Assembly: GCF_002261345.1 (NCBI RefSeq)
Contig: NZ_NEVT01000003.1
Coordinates: 682,001-746,000 of the forward strand
Length of the DNA stretch: 64,000 bases
Origin: Bordetella genomosp. 2
GTDB lineage: Bacteria > Pseudomonadota > Gammaproteobacteria > Burkholderiales > Burkholderiaceae_B
Direction of reading: 5' to 3'
The notes beneath the pieces are model-generated. The model ran no database searches. It worked only from the letters and a program-made list of their open reading frames with translations, and was not told where the DNA came from. This document shows, piece after piece, positions 17,832-26,589 of this stretch (position 1 is the stretch's first letter; each line of letters begins with the position of its first letter). Both the position numbers and the translations under genes were made by a program.

Positions 17832-18128
17832 ATGGCAGTGGTATATCTGGAACTCGAACGAGAACGCGTGCAAGCCGCGCGTTCCGCCCGCAAGGCCCGC
17901 ATCGCGCCGGCAGTGCCCGCTGCCCGTGGCAGCGACGGCCGGCGCACATTCCTGGCGTGCCTGATGCTCGCGCCGCTGGCCGGCCTGGCCGCGCCGCTGT
18001 GGGCCGTGCCCTGGCTGGGCGAGCCCGTGGGCTGGAGCCTGGCGGGGGCGGGCCTGCTGGCCTGCGTGCTGCTGCTGTTCCGGCTGGCCATGCAGGAGGC
18101 CGACCGCGCCCGCCGCGATCCTTCCTGA
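17832..18128 (+). CDS. Small inner-membrane protein, unknown function
   Basis: 98 residues: a basic N-terminus (ELERERVQAARSARKARIAP), then two hydrophobic segments (about 40-58 and 68-86), and a charged tail. An excellent TAGGAGGGG site precedes the ATG. It stands alone between the DUF4142 hairpin and the Bug operon. I do not recognise the family. Confidence 0.65.
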   Translation: MAVVYLELERERVQAARSARKARIAPAVPAARGSDGRRTFLACLMLAPLAGLAAPLWAVPWLGEPVGWSLAGAGLLACVLLLFRLAMQEADRARRDPS

Positions 18129-18206
18129 GCCTTCCATCTCCACCGCGCCGCCGGCCTGCCGGCGATGCGGGCGGCCCGTCCTGACCAGGGCGGTCTTCAG
18201 GTATAC

Positions 18207-18226
18207 TTGTATTGTCATCAATACAA
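18207..18226. promoter_or_regulatory. Perfect palindromic operator before the Bug/dehydratase operon
   Basis: TTGTATTG-N4-CAATACAA, perfect 8-base arms with a TCAT centre, ending 18 bases before the first ATG of the operon at 18245. A TATACT that could serve as -10 overlaps its left edge (18202-18207). The second gene of the operon is a GntR/HutC regulator, the obvious candidate to bind here, so that the operon represses itself until the substrate is present. Confidence 0.6.
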
Positions 18227-18244
18227 CATATCAGGAGACACGCC

Positions 18245-19210
18245 ATGAAGGGATTGCCACGCATCGTCGCGGGCGGCGCGCTGCTCGCTGCGCTGGCGGC
18301 GCCGTTCGGGCCGGCCCAGGCCCAGAATGACACCATCAAGCTGGTGGTCGGGGCGCCGCCGGGCGGCACCACCGATACCGTGGCGCGCAGCATTGCCCAG
18401 CACATGGCGCTGGACCTGAAGCGCACGGTGCTGGTCGAGAACAAGCCGGGCGCGGGCGGCAACATTGCCGCCGACTACGTCGCCAAGAGCAATCCCGACG
18501 GCAATACGCTGCTGGTCACGTTCACCAGTTTCTCGATCAACGCCAGCCTTTACCGCAACCTGCCGTTCGACCCGGTGCGCGACTTCACGCCCATCAGCAT
18601 GCTGGCCAACGTGCCCAGCGTGCTGGTCACGCGCAAGGACTTTCCCGCCCAGTCGATGCCGGAGTTCGTTGCGCTGGTCAAGGCCAGCCCCGGCAAGTAC
18701 ACCATGGCGCTGGGCGCCATCGGCTCGTCGCTGCACATGGCCGGCGAACGCATGAAAATGCTGGCGGGGCTGGATATCCTCAACGTGCCGTACAAGGGCA
18801 CCGCGCCGGCCATCAATGACCTGCTGGGCGGGCAGGTGGACATGATGTTAGCCAGCTCGCTCAATGCCATGCCGCACATCAAGAGCGGGGCGCTCAAGGC
18901 GCTGGGGGTGAGCAGCCCCGAATCCTTGCCGCAATTCCCGGGCGTGCCGCCCATCGGCGATACCATCGAGGGTTTCGAGTCCAATGCCTGGTTCGCCATG
19001 TTCGGCCCGGCCAAGCTGCCGCCGCAGACGCTCGCGGCGCTGAACGCCGCGGCGCGCAAGGCGGTCGATACGCCCGAGTTCCGCCAGCTGCTCGCGCGCG
19101 AGGCGGCCGTTGCGGTCAGCAGCAGCCCGCAGGAACTGGACGCTTTCGTACGCAAAGACATCGATCGCTACGCCGAGATCGTCAAGTTCACCGGCGCCAC
19201 GGTCGATTGA
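18245..19210 (+). CDS. Bug-family (TctC) periplasmic binding protein
   Basis: 321 residues with a signal peptide (MKGLPRIVAGGALLAALAAP, cleaved after AQAQ). Family marks: IKLVVGAPPGGTTDTVARSI, VENKPGAGGNIAADYVAKS, PDGNTLLV, LNVPYKGTAPAINDLLGGQVDMM and the C-terminal FVRKDIDRYAEIVKFTGA. Bug proteins bind carboxylates or amides and are extremely expanded in Bordetella. Most are encoded without TctA/TctB membrane partners, as here. As first gene of an operon for a branched dicarboxylate, it may serve as the receptor that senses or delivers the substrate. Confidence 0.93.
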   Translation: MKGLPRIVAGGALLAALAAPFGPAQAQNDTIKLVVGAPPGGTTDTVARSIAQHMALDLKRTVLVENKPGAGGNIAADYVAKSNPDGNTLLVTFTSFSINASLYRNLPFDPVRDFTPISMLANVPSVLVTRKDFPAQSMPEFVALVKASPGKYTMALGAIGSSLHMAGERMKMLAGLDILNVPYKGTAPAINDLLGGQVDMMLASSLNAMPHIKSGALKALGVSSPESLPQFPGVPPIGDTIEGFESNAWFAMFGPAKLPPQTLAALNAAARKAVDTPEFRQLLAREAAVAVSSSPQELDAFVRKDIDRYAEIVKFTGATVD

Positions 19211-19232
19211 GCGCCTGACTGGAGAACACTTC

Positions 19233-20018
19233 GTGCCCGACAGCCCACTGCCCCTGTATCACAAGGTCTACCTGCTGCTGAAGCAGCGGCTGCAGGCGGG
19301 CGGCTTTCCCGCCGACGCAGCCATGCCTGGCGAAAACGCGCTGGCGGCCGAGTATGGCGTATCGCGCCTGACGATACGGCGCTCGCTGGAGGCGCTGGAA
19401 TCCGAAGGGCTGATCGAGCGGCGCCAGGGGCGCGGCACGTTCGCGGCGGGCAACGCGCCCCTGTCCGCGCCGCAGCAGAGTTCCGACATCGACGCCCTGA
19501 TGGCGCACCTGGCCCGCATGGGCATGCAGACGCAGGTGCGCCTGCTGGAACTGGAAACGGTTGCCGCGCCGCCGCAGGTGGCGGCCCGGCTGGAACTCGA
19601 GCCGGGCACGCCGGTGCAGCGCTCGGTGCGGGTGCGCAGCTACCAGGGCCTGCCGTTCTCGCACCTGACGACTTACGTGCCGGGCGATATAGGGCAGGGC
19701 ATCCGCCGCAAGGACCTCAGCTCCAAGCCGCTGCTCGCCATTTTCCGCGACCAGGGCGTGCGCGTGGCGCGCGCCGAGCAATCGATTTCCGCCGTGCTGG
19801 CCGAGCCGGCCGTGGCCGGGCACCTGGAGGTTTCCGTCGGGTCGGCGCTGCTCAGCCTGCACCGGCTGGTGCGTGACGAGTCCGATCGCCCGGTCGAGTG
19901 GCTGCACGCGCTGTACCGCCCGGACCGCTATGAATACCGCATGGATATGCAGGCCCACGACATGCCGGGCGAACCTGCCTGGCTGCCCGCCGGCGCGCCG
20001 GCGCGGGCGCGCGCCTGA
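19233..20018 (+). CDS. GntR/HutC-family regulator with UTRA domain
   Basis: 261 residues from the GTG at 19233, chosen because GGAG lies 8 bases upstream and the first residues (PDSPLPLYHKVYLLLKQRLQ) are the family's usual start; the longer frame would overlap the Bug gene. The winged helix spans to about residue 75 (AAEYGVSRLTIRRSLEALES, RRQGRGTF), followed by a UTRA effector domain (PVQRSVRVRSYQGLPFSHLTTYV). It is co-transcribed with the catabolic genes and probably binds the palindrome at 18207-18226. Confidence 0.9.
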   Translation: MPDSPLPLYHKVYLLLKQRLQAGGFPADAAMPGENALAAEYGVSRLTIRRSLEALESEGLIERRQGRGTFAAGNAPLSAPQQSSDIDALMAHLARMGMQTQVRLLELETVAAPPQVAARLELEPGTPVQRSVRVRSYQGLPFSHLTTYVPGDIGQGIRRKDLSSKPLLAIFRDQGVRVARAEQSISAVLAEPAVAGHLEVSVGSALLSLHRLVRDESDRPVEWLHALYRPDRYEYRMDMQAHDMPGEPAWLPAGAPARARA

Positions 20019-20033
20019 AGGAGGATATTCGCC

Positions 20034-21296
20034 ATGCCAGCCCAGACACTCGCGCAGAAGTTGCTGGCGGCCGCCGCCGGCCGCGCCGATGTGCGCGTCG
20101 GCGAAATCGTGACGTGCAAGGTCGACCTGGCCATGTTCCACGATTCGAGCGGCCCGCGCCGCCTCAAGCCCATGCTCGAAGAGCTGGGCACGGGCCTGTG
20201 GGACCGTTCCAAAGTCGTCCTGGTCATGGATCACTACGTGCCCGAGGCCGACGACGAGTCGCGCCGCATCGTCCGCATTGCGCGCGATTGGGCGCGCGAG
20301 CAGGCGCTGCCCCATGTGTACGACTCGATCGGCATCTGCCACGTGGTGGTGCCCGAGCATGGCCACGTGCGGCCGGGCATGTTCTGCGTGGGCGGGGATT
20401 CGCATTCGCCTACCGGCGGCGCCTTCGGCGCCTACATGTTCGGCGTGGGCAGCACGGAAATGCTGGGCGTGGTGGCGAGCGGCGAGATCTGGATACGCGT
20501 GCCCGATACCCTCATGATGCGCTGGAACAACCGGTTGCCGGACGGCGTGACGGCCAAGGACATGATGCTGCACATGATCGGCCGCTATGGCATGAACGGC
20601 GGCCGCTACCAGGCAGTGGAGTTCTGCGGCGAAGCGGTGCGCGCCTTGTCCATGCAAGAGCGCATGACGCTGTCGAACATGTCGGCCGAACTGGGCGCGC
20701 AGGCGGGCCTGGTGGCGCCCGACGCCACGACCGCGCGCTACCTGCGCGAGGCGGGCGTGGCCGAGGTGGACACGGCCCGCTGGCAGTCCGATCCGGGCGC
20801 CGCCGCGCAATGGCACGATTTCGATGCCGCGGCGCTGGCGCCCCAGGTCGCGGCGCCGCATAGCCCGGCCAATGCCGCCGACGTGCAGGCCCATGCCGGC
20901 ACGCCCGTGCAGGTCGCCTATATCGGCGCCTGCACCGGGGCCAAGCTCGACGATCTGCGCGCGGCCGCCCGCGTGCTGCGCGGACGCCGCGTGGCCCGCG
21001 GCGTGAGCCTGATGGTGGCGCCCGCCAGCCAGCGCGACCAGGCCGCCGCTGAGGCGGAAGGGGTGCTGCCGGCGCTGCGGCAGGCCGGCGCCACGCTCCT
21101 GCCGACCTCGTGCGGCGCCTGCTCGGGCTACGGCGGCTCTATTCCCGAGGGCGCCAATGTGGTCTCGACCACGGCGCGCAACTTCAAGGGGCGCATGGGC
21201 GCGGCCAGCGCCCAGGTGTACCTGGCCTCGCCGTACACGGTGGCCGCCGCGGCGCTGGCCGGCCGCATTGCCGATCCGCGCGAGGTGCTGGCATGA
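20034..21296 (+). CDS. Aconitase-superfamily hydratase, large subunit
   Basis: 420 residues, similar in layout to isopropylmalate isomerase and dimethylmalate/homoaconitate hydratases. The 4Fe-4S cysteines are in CVGGDSHSPTGG-type context (GMFCVGGDSHS), GACTGAKLDDL and SCGACSGYGG. It adds or removes water on a carboxylic acid together with the small subunit that overlaps its stop (ATGA at 21293). Because the next gene is an isocitrate-lyase-family enzyme, the pair resembles dimethylmaleate hydratase DmdA/DmdB feeding 2,3-dimethylmalate lyase in nicotinate fermentation. LeuC is less likely given the neighbours. Confidence 0.88.
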   Translation: MPAQTLAQKLLAAAAGRADVRVGEIVTCKVDLAMFHDSSGPRRLKPMLEELGTGLWDRSKVVLVMDHYVPEADDESRRIVRIARDWAREQALPHVYDSIGICHVVVPEHGHVRPGMFCVGGDSHSPTGGAFGAYMFGVGSTEMLGVVASGEIWIRVPDTLMMRWNNRLPDGVTAKDMMLHMIGRYGMNGGRYQAVEFCGEAVRALSMQERMTLSNMSAELGAQAGLVAPDATTARYLREAGVAEVDTARWQSDPGAAAQWHDFDAAALAPQVAAPHSPANAADVQAHAGTPVQVAYIGACTGAKLDDLRAAARVLRGRRVARGVSLMVAPASQRDQAAAEAEGVLPALRQAGATLLPTSCGACSGYGGSIPEGANVVSTTARNFKGRMGAASAQVYLASPYTVAAAALAGRIADPREVLA

Positions 21297-21808
21297 GTAC
21301 GACCCACAAAGCCTGGCGCGTCGGCGACGATATCGATACCGACCAGCTCGCCCCGGGCGCCTACATGAAATTCGGCATCGCCGACATCGCCCGCCATTGC
21401 CTGGAAGGCGTGCGGCCCGATTTCGCCGGCGGCGTGCGGCCAGGCGACGTGCTGGTGGCGGGCCGCAATTTCGGCATCGGCTCTTCGCGCGAGCAGGCCG
21501 CCGCCGCGCTGGTCGAGCTGGGCCTGCACGCCGTGATCGCGCCCAGCTTCAGCGGCCTGTATTTCCGCAACGCCTTCAATGTCGGCTTGTTGCTGGTGAC
21601 CTGCGAGCGTGCCGGCGAGATCACCGAGGGCGAGCGCGTCATCATCGATCTGGCCGGCCACCGCGTATTGCGCGCCGATGGCGCCGTACTCCCCTGCGAG
21701 CCTGTGCCTGACTTCTTGCTCGACATGGTGCGGGCGGGCGGCTTGCTGATGCAGCTCAAGCGCCGGCTGGCCGATGGCTCGCTGGCGCGTCATCCCATGA
21801 AAGCCTGA
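21293..21808 (+). CDS. Aconitase-superfamily hydratase, small (swivel) subunit
   Basis: 171 residues from the ATG at 21293 (MSTTHKAWRVGDDIDTDQLA). DDIDTDQLAPGAYMKF, AGRNFGIGSSREQAAAAL and APSFSGLYFRNAFNVGLL are the LeuD/DmdB swivel-domain marks; GSSRE holds the substrate-binding Ser-Arg. The stop overlaps the next ATG by one base (TGATG). It partners the large subunit upstream. Confidence 0.9.
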   Translation: MSTTHKAWRVGDDIDTDQLAPGAYMKFGIADIARHCLEGVRPDFAGGVRPGDVLVAGRNFGIGSSREQAAAALVELGLHAVIAPSFSGLYFRNAFNVGLLLVTCERAGEITEGERVIIDLAGHRVLRADGAVLPCEPVPDFLLDMVRAGGLLMQLKRRLADGSLARHPMKA

Positions 21809-22671
21809 TGAATCCGTCCACTCTCAAAGAAAAACTGGATGCCGGCCAGGTGCTGCTCGCGCCCGGTGTCTACGACGCGCTGTCCGCCCTGCTTGCCGAG
21901 CAGGCGGGCTTCGACGCGCTGTACCTGTCCGGCGCGTCGATCGCCTATGCCCGCCTGGGGCGTTCCGATGTGGGCCTGACCACCTATACCGAAGTGGAAG
22001 ATGTCCTGGCCCGCATCACCGAGCGGGTGCGCAGCCCCGTGATCGTCGATGGCGACACGGGCTTTGGCAATGCCTTGAACGTACAGCGGACGGTGCGCGG
22101 CTTCGAGCGCGCCGGGGCGGCGATGATCCAGCTGGAAGACCAGGGGTTCCCGAAGCGCTGCGGGCACCTGGCCGGCAAGTCGCTGGTCCCGGCCGCCGAG
22201 ATGTGCGGTAAGCTGCGTGCCGCGCTCGATGCGCGGGCCAGCGCCGCCACCTTGATCCTGGCCCGCACCGATGCCGTGGCGGTCGAGGGCCTGGATGCGG
22301 CCTTCGAGCGCGCCGAGCGCTACCTGGAATGCGGCGTGGACGCGATCTTCATCGAGGCGCTGCGTTCTCCCGTCCAGCTCGACGCGGCCTGCGCGCGCTT
22401 TGCCGCGCGCGTTCCGCTGCTGGCCAATATGGTCGAGGGCGGGCAGACCCCGGTCGAAAGCGCACAGGCCCTGGCGGCACGCGGGTTCCGCATCGTCATC
22501 TTCCCGGGCGGCACGGCGCGCGCGGTGGCGCATGCGCTGCAAGCCTACTACGGCAGTCTGCGCGAACACGGCACTACGGCGCCCTGGCGCGACCGCATGC
22601 TCGATTTCGACCAGCTCAATGCCGTGATCGGCACTCCGGCCCTGCTCGACGAGGCGGCGCGCTACAGCTAG
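21808..22671 (+). CDS. Isocitrate lyase / PEP mutase family lyase
   Basis: 287 residues, a TIM-barrel carbon-carbon lyase. Marks: APGVYDALSALLAEQAGFDALYLSGAS, the Mg-binding VDGDTGFGN, IQLEDQ, and the KRCGH catalytic loop with the nucleophilic Cys. Family members split 2-methylisocitrate, 2,3-dimethylmalate or oxaloacetate. Placed after an aconitase-type hydratase, the best guess is 2,3-dimethylmalate or a similar methylated malate, giving pyruvate plus propionate-type products. Methylisocitrate lyase is an alternative, but there is no methylcitrate synthase here. Its TAG shares the bases CTAG with the stop of the converging MFS gene. Confidence 0.9.
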   Translation: MNPSTLKEKLDAGQVLLAPGVYDALSALLAEQAGFDALYLSGASIAYARLGRSDVGLTTYTEVEDVLARITERVRSPVIVDGDTGFGNALNVQRTVRGFERAGAAMIQLEDQGFPKRCGHLAGKSLVPAAEMCGKLRAALDARASAATLILARTDAVAVEGLDAAFERAERYLECGVDAIFIEALRSPVQLDAACARFAARVPLLANMVEGGQTPVESAQALAARGFRIVIFPGGTARAVAHALQAYYGSLREHGTTAPWRDRMLDFDQLNAVIGTPALLDEAARYS

Positions 22672-23894
22672 GGATTGCCGCGCGGCAGCCAGCGCCAGAA
22701 CACCGCCGCGGCAGCCAGGCCGAAGCCGCCCATGGCGGCCACCGCCGCCGCCAGCGACACCAGGGCCGTGATGGCCGACAGGACCACCGGCCCCAGGCTG
22801 CTGCCCAGGTCGGACACGAGCCGCCAGATGCCCAGGAACTCCGTGCGGGCGGCCGGCGGCGCGGCGTCGGCGCCCAGCGTCATGACAATGCCCGAGCCGA
22901 TGCCGTTGCCCATGCCCAGCATCATGGAGACGATCAGGAAGCCGACCACGCCGGTGGTCAGCGAGGTGCCGATCAGGGCGATGCCCATGAGCAGCGTCGA
23001 CGGCAGCGCCACCCATAGCCGGCCGCGCCGGTCCATCAGCGTGCCGGCCGGATAGAACACCGACATGTCGATGGCCGCCACCAGGCCGTAAATGATCGAG
23101 GTGGTGGCGGGGTTGATGCCCAGGTGATCGGCCCAGAGGGGAATGACGACCTGCCGCGATGCGCGCACCGCGCTCACCAGCAGGATGCCCAGCCCCAGCG
23201 TCAGGAACACCCGGCTGTGCTGGCGGGCCACGTCGAGCACGCGCGGCTTGGCCGCCGCCGTGTCGCCGCCGCGTCCGGGAGCGCTCATGTCGGGAGCCAG
23301 GTAGGCGATCACGCCGGCGCCCGCCATGGCGACGACGGCTACCCAATAGGCGCCCTGCAGGCCCATGAAGTGGATCAGCCCCGCGCCGGCGAACGGGCCC
23401 ACGAAGACCCCGATGCGCATGGTGCCGGCCAGGGTCGACAGGGCGCGTGCCCGCATGTACGTCGGCACGGCGTCGATCATGTAGGTTTGGCGCGCCAGCA
23501 TGAAGACTGACGACGCCATGCCGACCAGGAATACGCCTACCGCCAGCATCAGGGCATGGGTCGCGAAAATGCACAGCAGCAATGCCACTGCGCTGAGGGC
23601 CGCCGCGCCCATCATCGAGCGCCGCTCGCCGTGGCGGGATGTGATCAGCGCCGCCGGGATGTTGCTGACCAGGGAGCCGATGCCGATCAAGGCGACGATC
23701 AGCCCCGACACCGCCACCGAGGCGTCCAGGTCGCGCGCGCTCAGGGCGATGACCGGCAGGATGGCGCCGTTGCTGACGCCGTAGAGAATGGTGGGGCCGA
23801 ATGCCGGAACGGCTATTTTTCTAAGGCTGAAGGAATCGTCGCGGGGCGGCACGGTGGGGCGGGCAAAGGCAAGGCCAAACGCATATTCTGACAC
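22668..23894 (-). CDS. MFS transporter
   Basis: About 408 residues with 12 membrane segments. The N-half has GIGSLVSNIPAALITSRHGERRSMMG, the usual cytoplasmic loop between helices 2 and 3; the C-half repeats it as YPAGTLMDRRGRLWVALPS. The start is uncertain: a GTG at 23894 gives a normal length, but no clear ribosome site is visible; the frame stays open far upstream only as a shadow of the lipid kinase gene. Drug-exporter-like; the substrate is unknown. It converges on the lyase gene. Confidence 0.82.
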   Translation of the reverse strand: MSEYAFGLAFARPTVPPRDDSFSLRKIAVPAFGPTILYGVSNGAILPVIALSARDLDASVAVSGLIVALIGIGSLVSNIPAALITSRHGERRSMMGAAALSAVALLLCIFATHALMLAVGVFLVGMASSVFMLARQTYMIDAVPTYMRARALSTLAGTMRIGVFVGPFAGAGLIHFMGLQGAYWVAVVAMAGAGVIAYLAPDMSAPGRGGDTAAAKPRVLDVARQHSRVFLTLGLGILLVSAVRASRQVVIPLWADHLGINPATTSIIYGLVAAIDMSVFYPAGTLMDRRGRLWVALPSTLLMGIALIGTSLTTGVVGFLIVSMMLGMGNGIGSGIVMTLGADAAPPAARTEFLGIWRLVSDLGSSLGPVVLSAITALVSLAAAVAAMGGFGLAAAAVFWRWLPRGNP

Positions 23895-24038
23895 CGGCGC
23901 GGGGCTTTGCCCAAATTGGCCCGGGCATGTCCTGCGCGGCCGTTGCCGCATGCCTCGCCGGACGGGATGCCGGCCGGCCTGTCCGCCCGATGCGCGCCGG
24001 CCTTGCACGCCGGAGCCGCCGCGCGCTATCTTTGCGCC

Positions 24039-24992
24039 ATGTCGTGCGCCCCCCTGACAGGCCAAGAGCCATTCTTCATCGTGCTGAACACGGGCTCCGG
24101 CCGTGATGACGCCAACGAAGTCCAAGCCATCATCCGGCGAGTGCTGGACGGGGCCGGCCGCCGCTACGAGCTGATGCCGGTCGACAGCGGCAGCCAACTG
24201 GCCTCGACGGCGCAGGCGGCCGTCGGACGTGCCCGCGACCACGGCGGGGTGGTGGTCGCTGCCGGCGGAGACGGCACGCTCAGCGCGGTGGCCCAGGCAG
24301 TGCTGGGAACCGGCCTGCCGTTCGGCATCCTGCCGCAAGGCACGTTCAACTATTTCGGGCGCACCTACGGCATCCCCCAGGATACCGAGATCGCCGCCCG
24401 CTGCCTGCTGGCCGCCCAGCCGCAACCGGTGCAGGTCGGGCTGCTCAACGGGCAGGTGTTCCTGGTCAATGCCAGCCTCGGCCTGTATCCGCAATTGCTG
24501 GAAGACCGCGAAGCCTACAAGCAGCGCTATGGGCGCAGCCGCTACGTGGCGCTCTGGTCGGCCCTGGTGACCCTCGCGCGGGCGCACCGGCAGCTCAAGG
24601 TGCAGCTCGAGTACGAAGGCCAGCAGCGCAGCTTGCGCACGCCCACCATCGTGGTCGGCAACAATGCCTTGCAGCTGGAGCAGGTCGGCATCGCCGAGGC
24701 CGACGAACTCGAGCGCGGCCGCCTGGTGGCGATGAGCGTCAAGCCGGTCGGCGCGCTGGCCCTGTACGGCTTGGTGCTGCGCGGCTGGCTCAGCCGCCTG
24801 GGCGACGCCGACCATGTCATGAGCTTCGGCTTCGACCGCCTCACCGTACGCATCGGGCGCGGCCGGCGGCGCGTCAAGGTCGCCATGGACGGCGAGATCC
24901 ACTGGCTGGACTCGCCGCTGGAGTTCATCGTGTCGCCCCAACCCTTGCCATTGCTGGTGCCGCCCGAAGCGCAGCGCACGGAACGCGCATGA
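24039..24992 (+). CDS. Diacylglycerol/sphingosine kinase-family lipid kinase
   Basis: 317 residues. The nucleotide-binding motif is complete: FIVLNTGSGR at the start, then VVVAAGGDGTLSAVAQAVLG and LPFGILPQGTFNYFGRTYGIP. The C-terminal beta domain includes VVGNNALQLEQ and the AMDGE motif (VKVAMDGEIHWLDS). It probably phosphorylates a lipid at the inner membrane. The ATG at 24039 gives the usual family N-terminus. Its stop overlaps the next ATG by 4 bases, starting a three-gene operon with a phosphoesterase and a PAP2 phosphatase. Confidence 0.9.
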   Translation: MSCAPLTGQEPFFIVLNTGSGRDDANEVQAIIRRVLDGAGRRYELMPVDSGSQLASTAQAAVGRARDHGGVVVAAGGDGTLSAVAQAVLGTGLPFGILPQGTFNYFGRTYGIPQDTEIAARCLLAAQPQPVQVGLLNGQVFLVNASLGLYPQLLEDREAYKQRYGRSRYVALWSALVTLARAHRQLKVQLEYEGQQRSLRTPTIVVGNNALQLEQVGIAEADELERGRLVAMSVKPVGALALYGLVLRGWLSRLGDADHVMSFGFDRLTVRIGRGRRRVKVAMDGEIHWLDSPLEFIVSPQPLPLLVPPEAQRTERA

Positions 24993-25807
24993 CGCGCATC
25001 CTGCATCTGTCCGACACCCATTTCGGCACCGAGCGCGAACCGGTGGTCCAGGCCTTGCTGGCGCTGGCCGAGGCGCTGCAGCCGCAACTGGTCCTGCTGG
25101 GCGGCGACATCACCCAGCGCGCGCGGCACAGCCAGTTCGCGGCTGCGCGCCGCTTCATCCAGGCCTTGCAGCGGCCGGTGCTGGCCGTGCCCGGCAACCA
25201 CGATATCCCGCTGTTCAACCTGGTCGCCCGCGTGTTCGACCCGTATGGCGGCTATCGCCGCGCGCTGGGGGCGACCCTCGAGCCGGTCGTCGAGACCGAC
25301 GGCCTGCTGGCTATCGGAGTCAACACCACCCGGCCCGGCCGCCACAAGAACGGCCAGGTCTCGCCCGCCCAGGTGGCCCGCGTGGCACAACGCTTGCGCC
25401 AGGCCGGCGACGATCGCCTGCGCGTATTGCTGTTGCACCATCCGGTGCGGGCCGCGGTCGAGAGCGATCGCTCCAACCTGCTCATCGGCGCGGATGTCGC
25501 GGTGCCCGCGTGGGTCGATGCCGGCGCCGACCTGATCCTCGGCGGCCATATCCACCTGCCGTACATCCTGCCCATCCACGGGCAGGCCGGCGCGACGCCA
25601 CGCCAGGCCTGGACAGTCCAGGCCGGGACGGCGGTATCGCACCGCGTGCGCGACGGCATTTCCAATTCGGTCAACGTCATCGACCATTTGATCGATAATG
25701 GGCGGCACCAATGCGCGGTCCAGCGCTGGGACTACGCCGCCGACGAGGCCCGATTCCGTTGCGTGGCCACCCGGGCGCTGGAACTGCATCGCCCCGGCGC
25801 GCGCTGA
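24989..25807 (+). CDS. Calcineurin-like metallophosphoesterase (CpdA-type)
   Basis: 272 residues. All dimetal motifs are visible: LHLSDTHFG, LLGGDITQRA, VPGNHDIP, VLLLHHPV and LGGHIHLP. The class includes cyclic-nucleotide phosphodiesterases and phospholipid head-group phosphatases. Between a lipid kinase (4-base overlap) and a PAP2 phosphatase (1-base overlap), action on a lipid phosphate or its diester is the likelier role; a cAMP phosphodiesterase remains possible. Confidence 0.9.
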   Translation: MTRILHLSDTHFGTEREPVVQALLALAEALQPQLVLLGGDITQRARHSQFAAARRFIQALQRPVLAVPGNHDIPLFNLVARVFDPYGGYRRALGATLEPVVETDGLLAIGVNTTRPGRHKNGQVSPAQVARVAQRLRQAGDDRLRVLLLHHPVRAAVESDRSNLLIGADVAVPAWVDAGADLILGGHIHLPYILPIHGQAGATPRQAWTVQAGTAVSHRVRDGISNSVNVIDHLIDNGRHQCAVQRWDYAADEARFRCVATRALELHRPGAR

Positions 25808-26589
25808 TGCTCGCCGACGCCAGCCACAGTCGTTTCATGGAAGCCTTCGCCGCCTGGGTAGCCGCCCATCCTTTGTTGATCTTCCTCGTCATGCCGGCCG
25901 CCGCGGGCGCGTCCGCGGTGTGGCTGGACCGCCGCCTGGGATGGCGTTCGGGCACGCCGCCGGCCTGGGCCTGCTGGAGCGTGGCGGCGGGCGCCGGCCT
26001 GGTATTCGCCGCGCTGGCCACGGCCATGACCCTGCAGTCCGGGCTGGTCGAGCTGGATAACGCGCTGGCGTCCGAGCTCAGCCTGTCGATGCCGCCGGCG
26101 CTGCTCTGGCTGCTGTCCTGGTTCACCTACCTGGGCGACCGCGACCTGCTCACGGTGATCGCCGTGGCCATGACGCTGACATTGCTGTTGCGGCGCGAAT
26201 GGGCCCTGGCTGGGCTGTGCGCGCTCGCCACCGCCGGAGCGGGAGGACTCAACCAGACCTTCAAGCACCTGTTCCAGCGGGTGCGGCCGGAGCACGTGCA
26301 CGGCTATGTCGATCCCGACGGCTGGAGTTTTCCCAGCGGCCACGCCTCGGCGGCGCTGGCGGTCTACGGGGTGGCATGTTACCTGGTGCTGCGGTTTTCG
26401 CCGCCGCGCTGGCATTCCTATTGCCTGGCCGGCACGGCGGCCCTGGTGACGGCCATCGGCGTCAGCCGCATTCTGCTGCAGGTGCATTATCTCAGCGACG
26501 TGGTCGCCGGCTTCGCCCTCAGCCTGGCCTGGCTGGCCTTGTGCCTGGCCGCGGCGGAACGCGCGCGCGTGCTTACGCGCCGAGCATAG
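25807..26589 (+). CDS. PAP2-superfamily membrane phosphatase
   Basis: 260 residues from the ATG at 25807 (MLADASHSRFMEAFAAWVAA), which overlaps the upstream stop. Six membrane segments. Three-part PAP2 catalytic signature: KHLFQRVRPEH, WSFPSGHAS and SRILLQVHYLSDVVAG, giving the catalytic His pair and Asp. It removes phosphate from lipids such as phosphatidate or undecaprenyl diphosphate on the outer face of the inner membrane. It overlaps the converging gene at 26573 by 17 bases. Confidence 0.92.
   Translation: MLADASHSRFMEAFAAWVAAHPLLIFLVMPAAAGASAVWLDRRLGWRSGTPPAWACWSVAAGAGLVFAALATAMTLQSGLVELDNALASELSLSMPPALLWLLSWFTYLGDRDLLTVIAVAMTLTLLLRREWALAGLCALATAGAGGLNQTFKHLFQRVRPEHVHGYVDPDGWSFPSGHASAALAVYGVACYLVLRFSPPRWHSYCLAGTAALVTAIGVSRILLQVHYLSDVVAGFALSLAWLALCLAAAERARVLTRRA

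Noticed and set aside
20034-21808. LeuC/LeuD (leucine synthesis) for the hydratase pair
   Set aside because: No leuA or leuB nearby, and the pair is coupled to a lyase and a Bug receptor, which points to catabolism.
22668-22671. Shared CTAG of two converging stop codons as a signal
   Set aside because: Simple consequence of tight packing; no sign of function.
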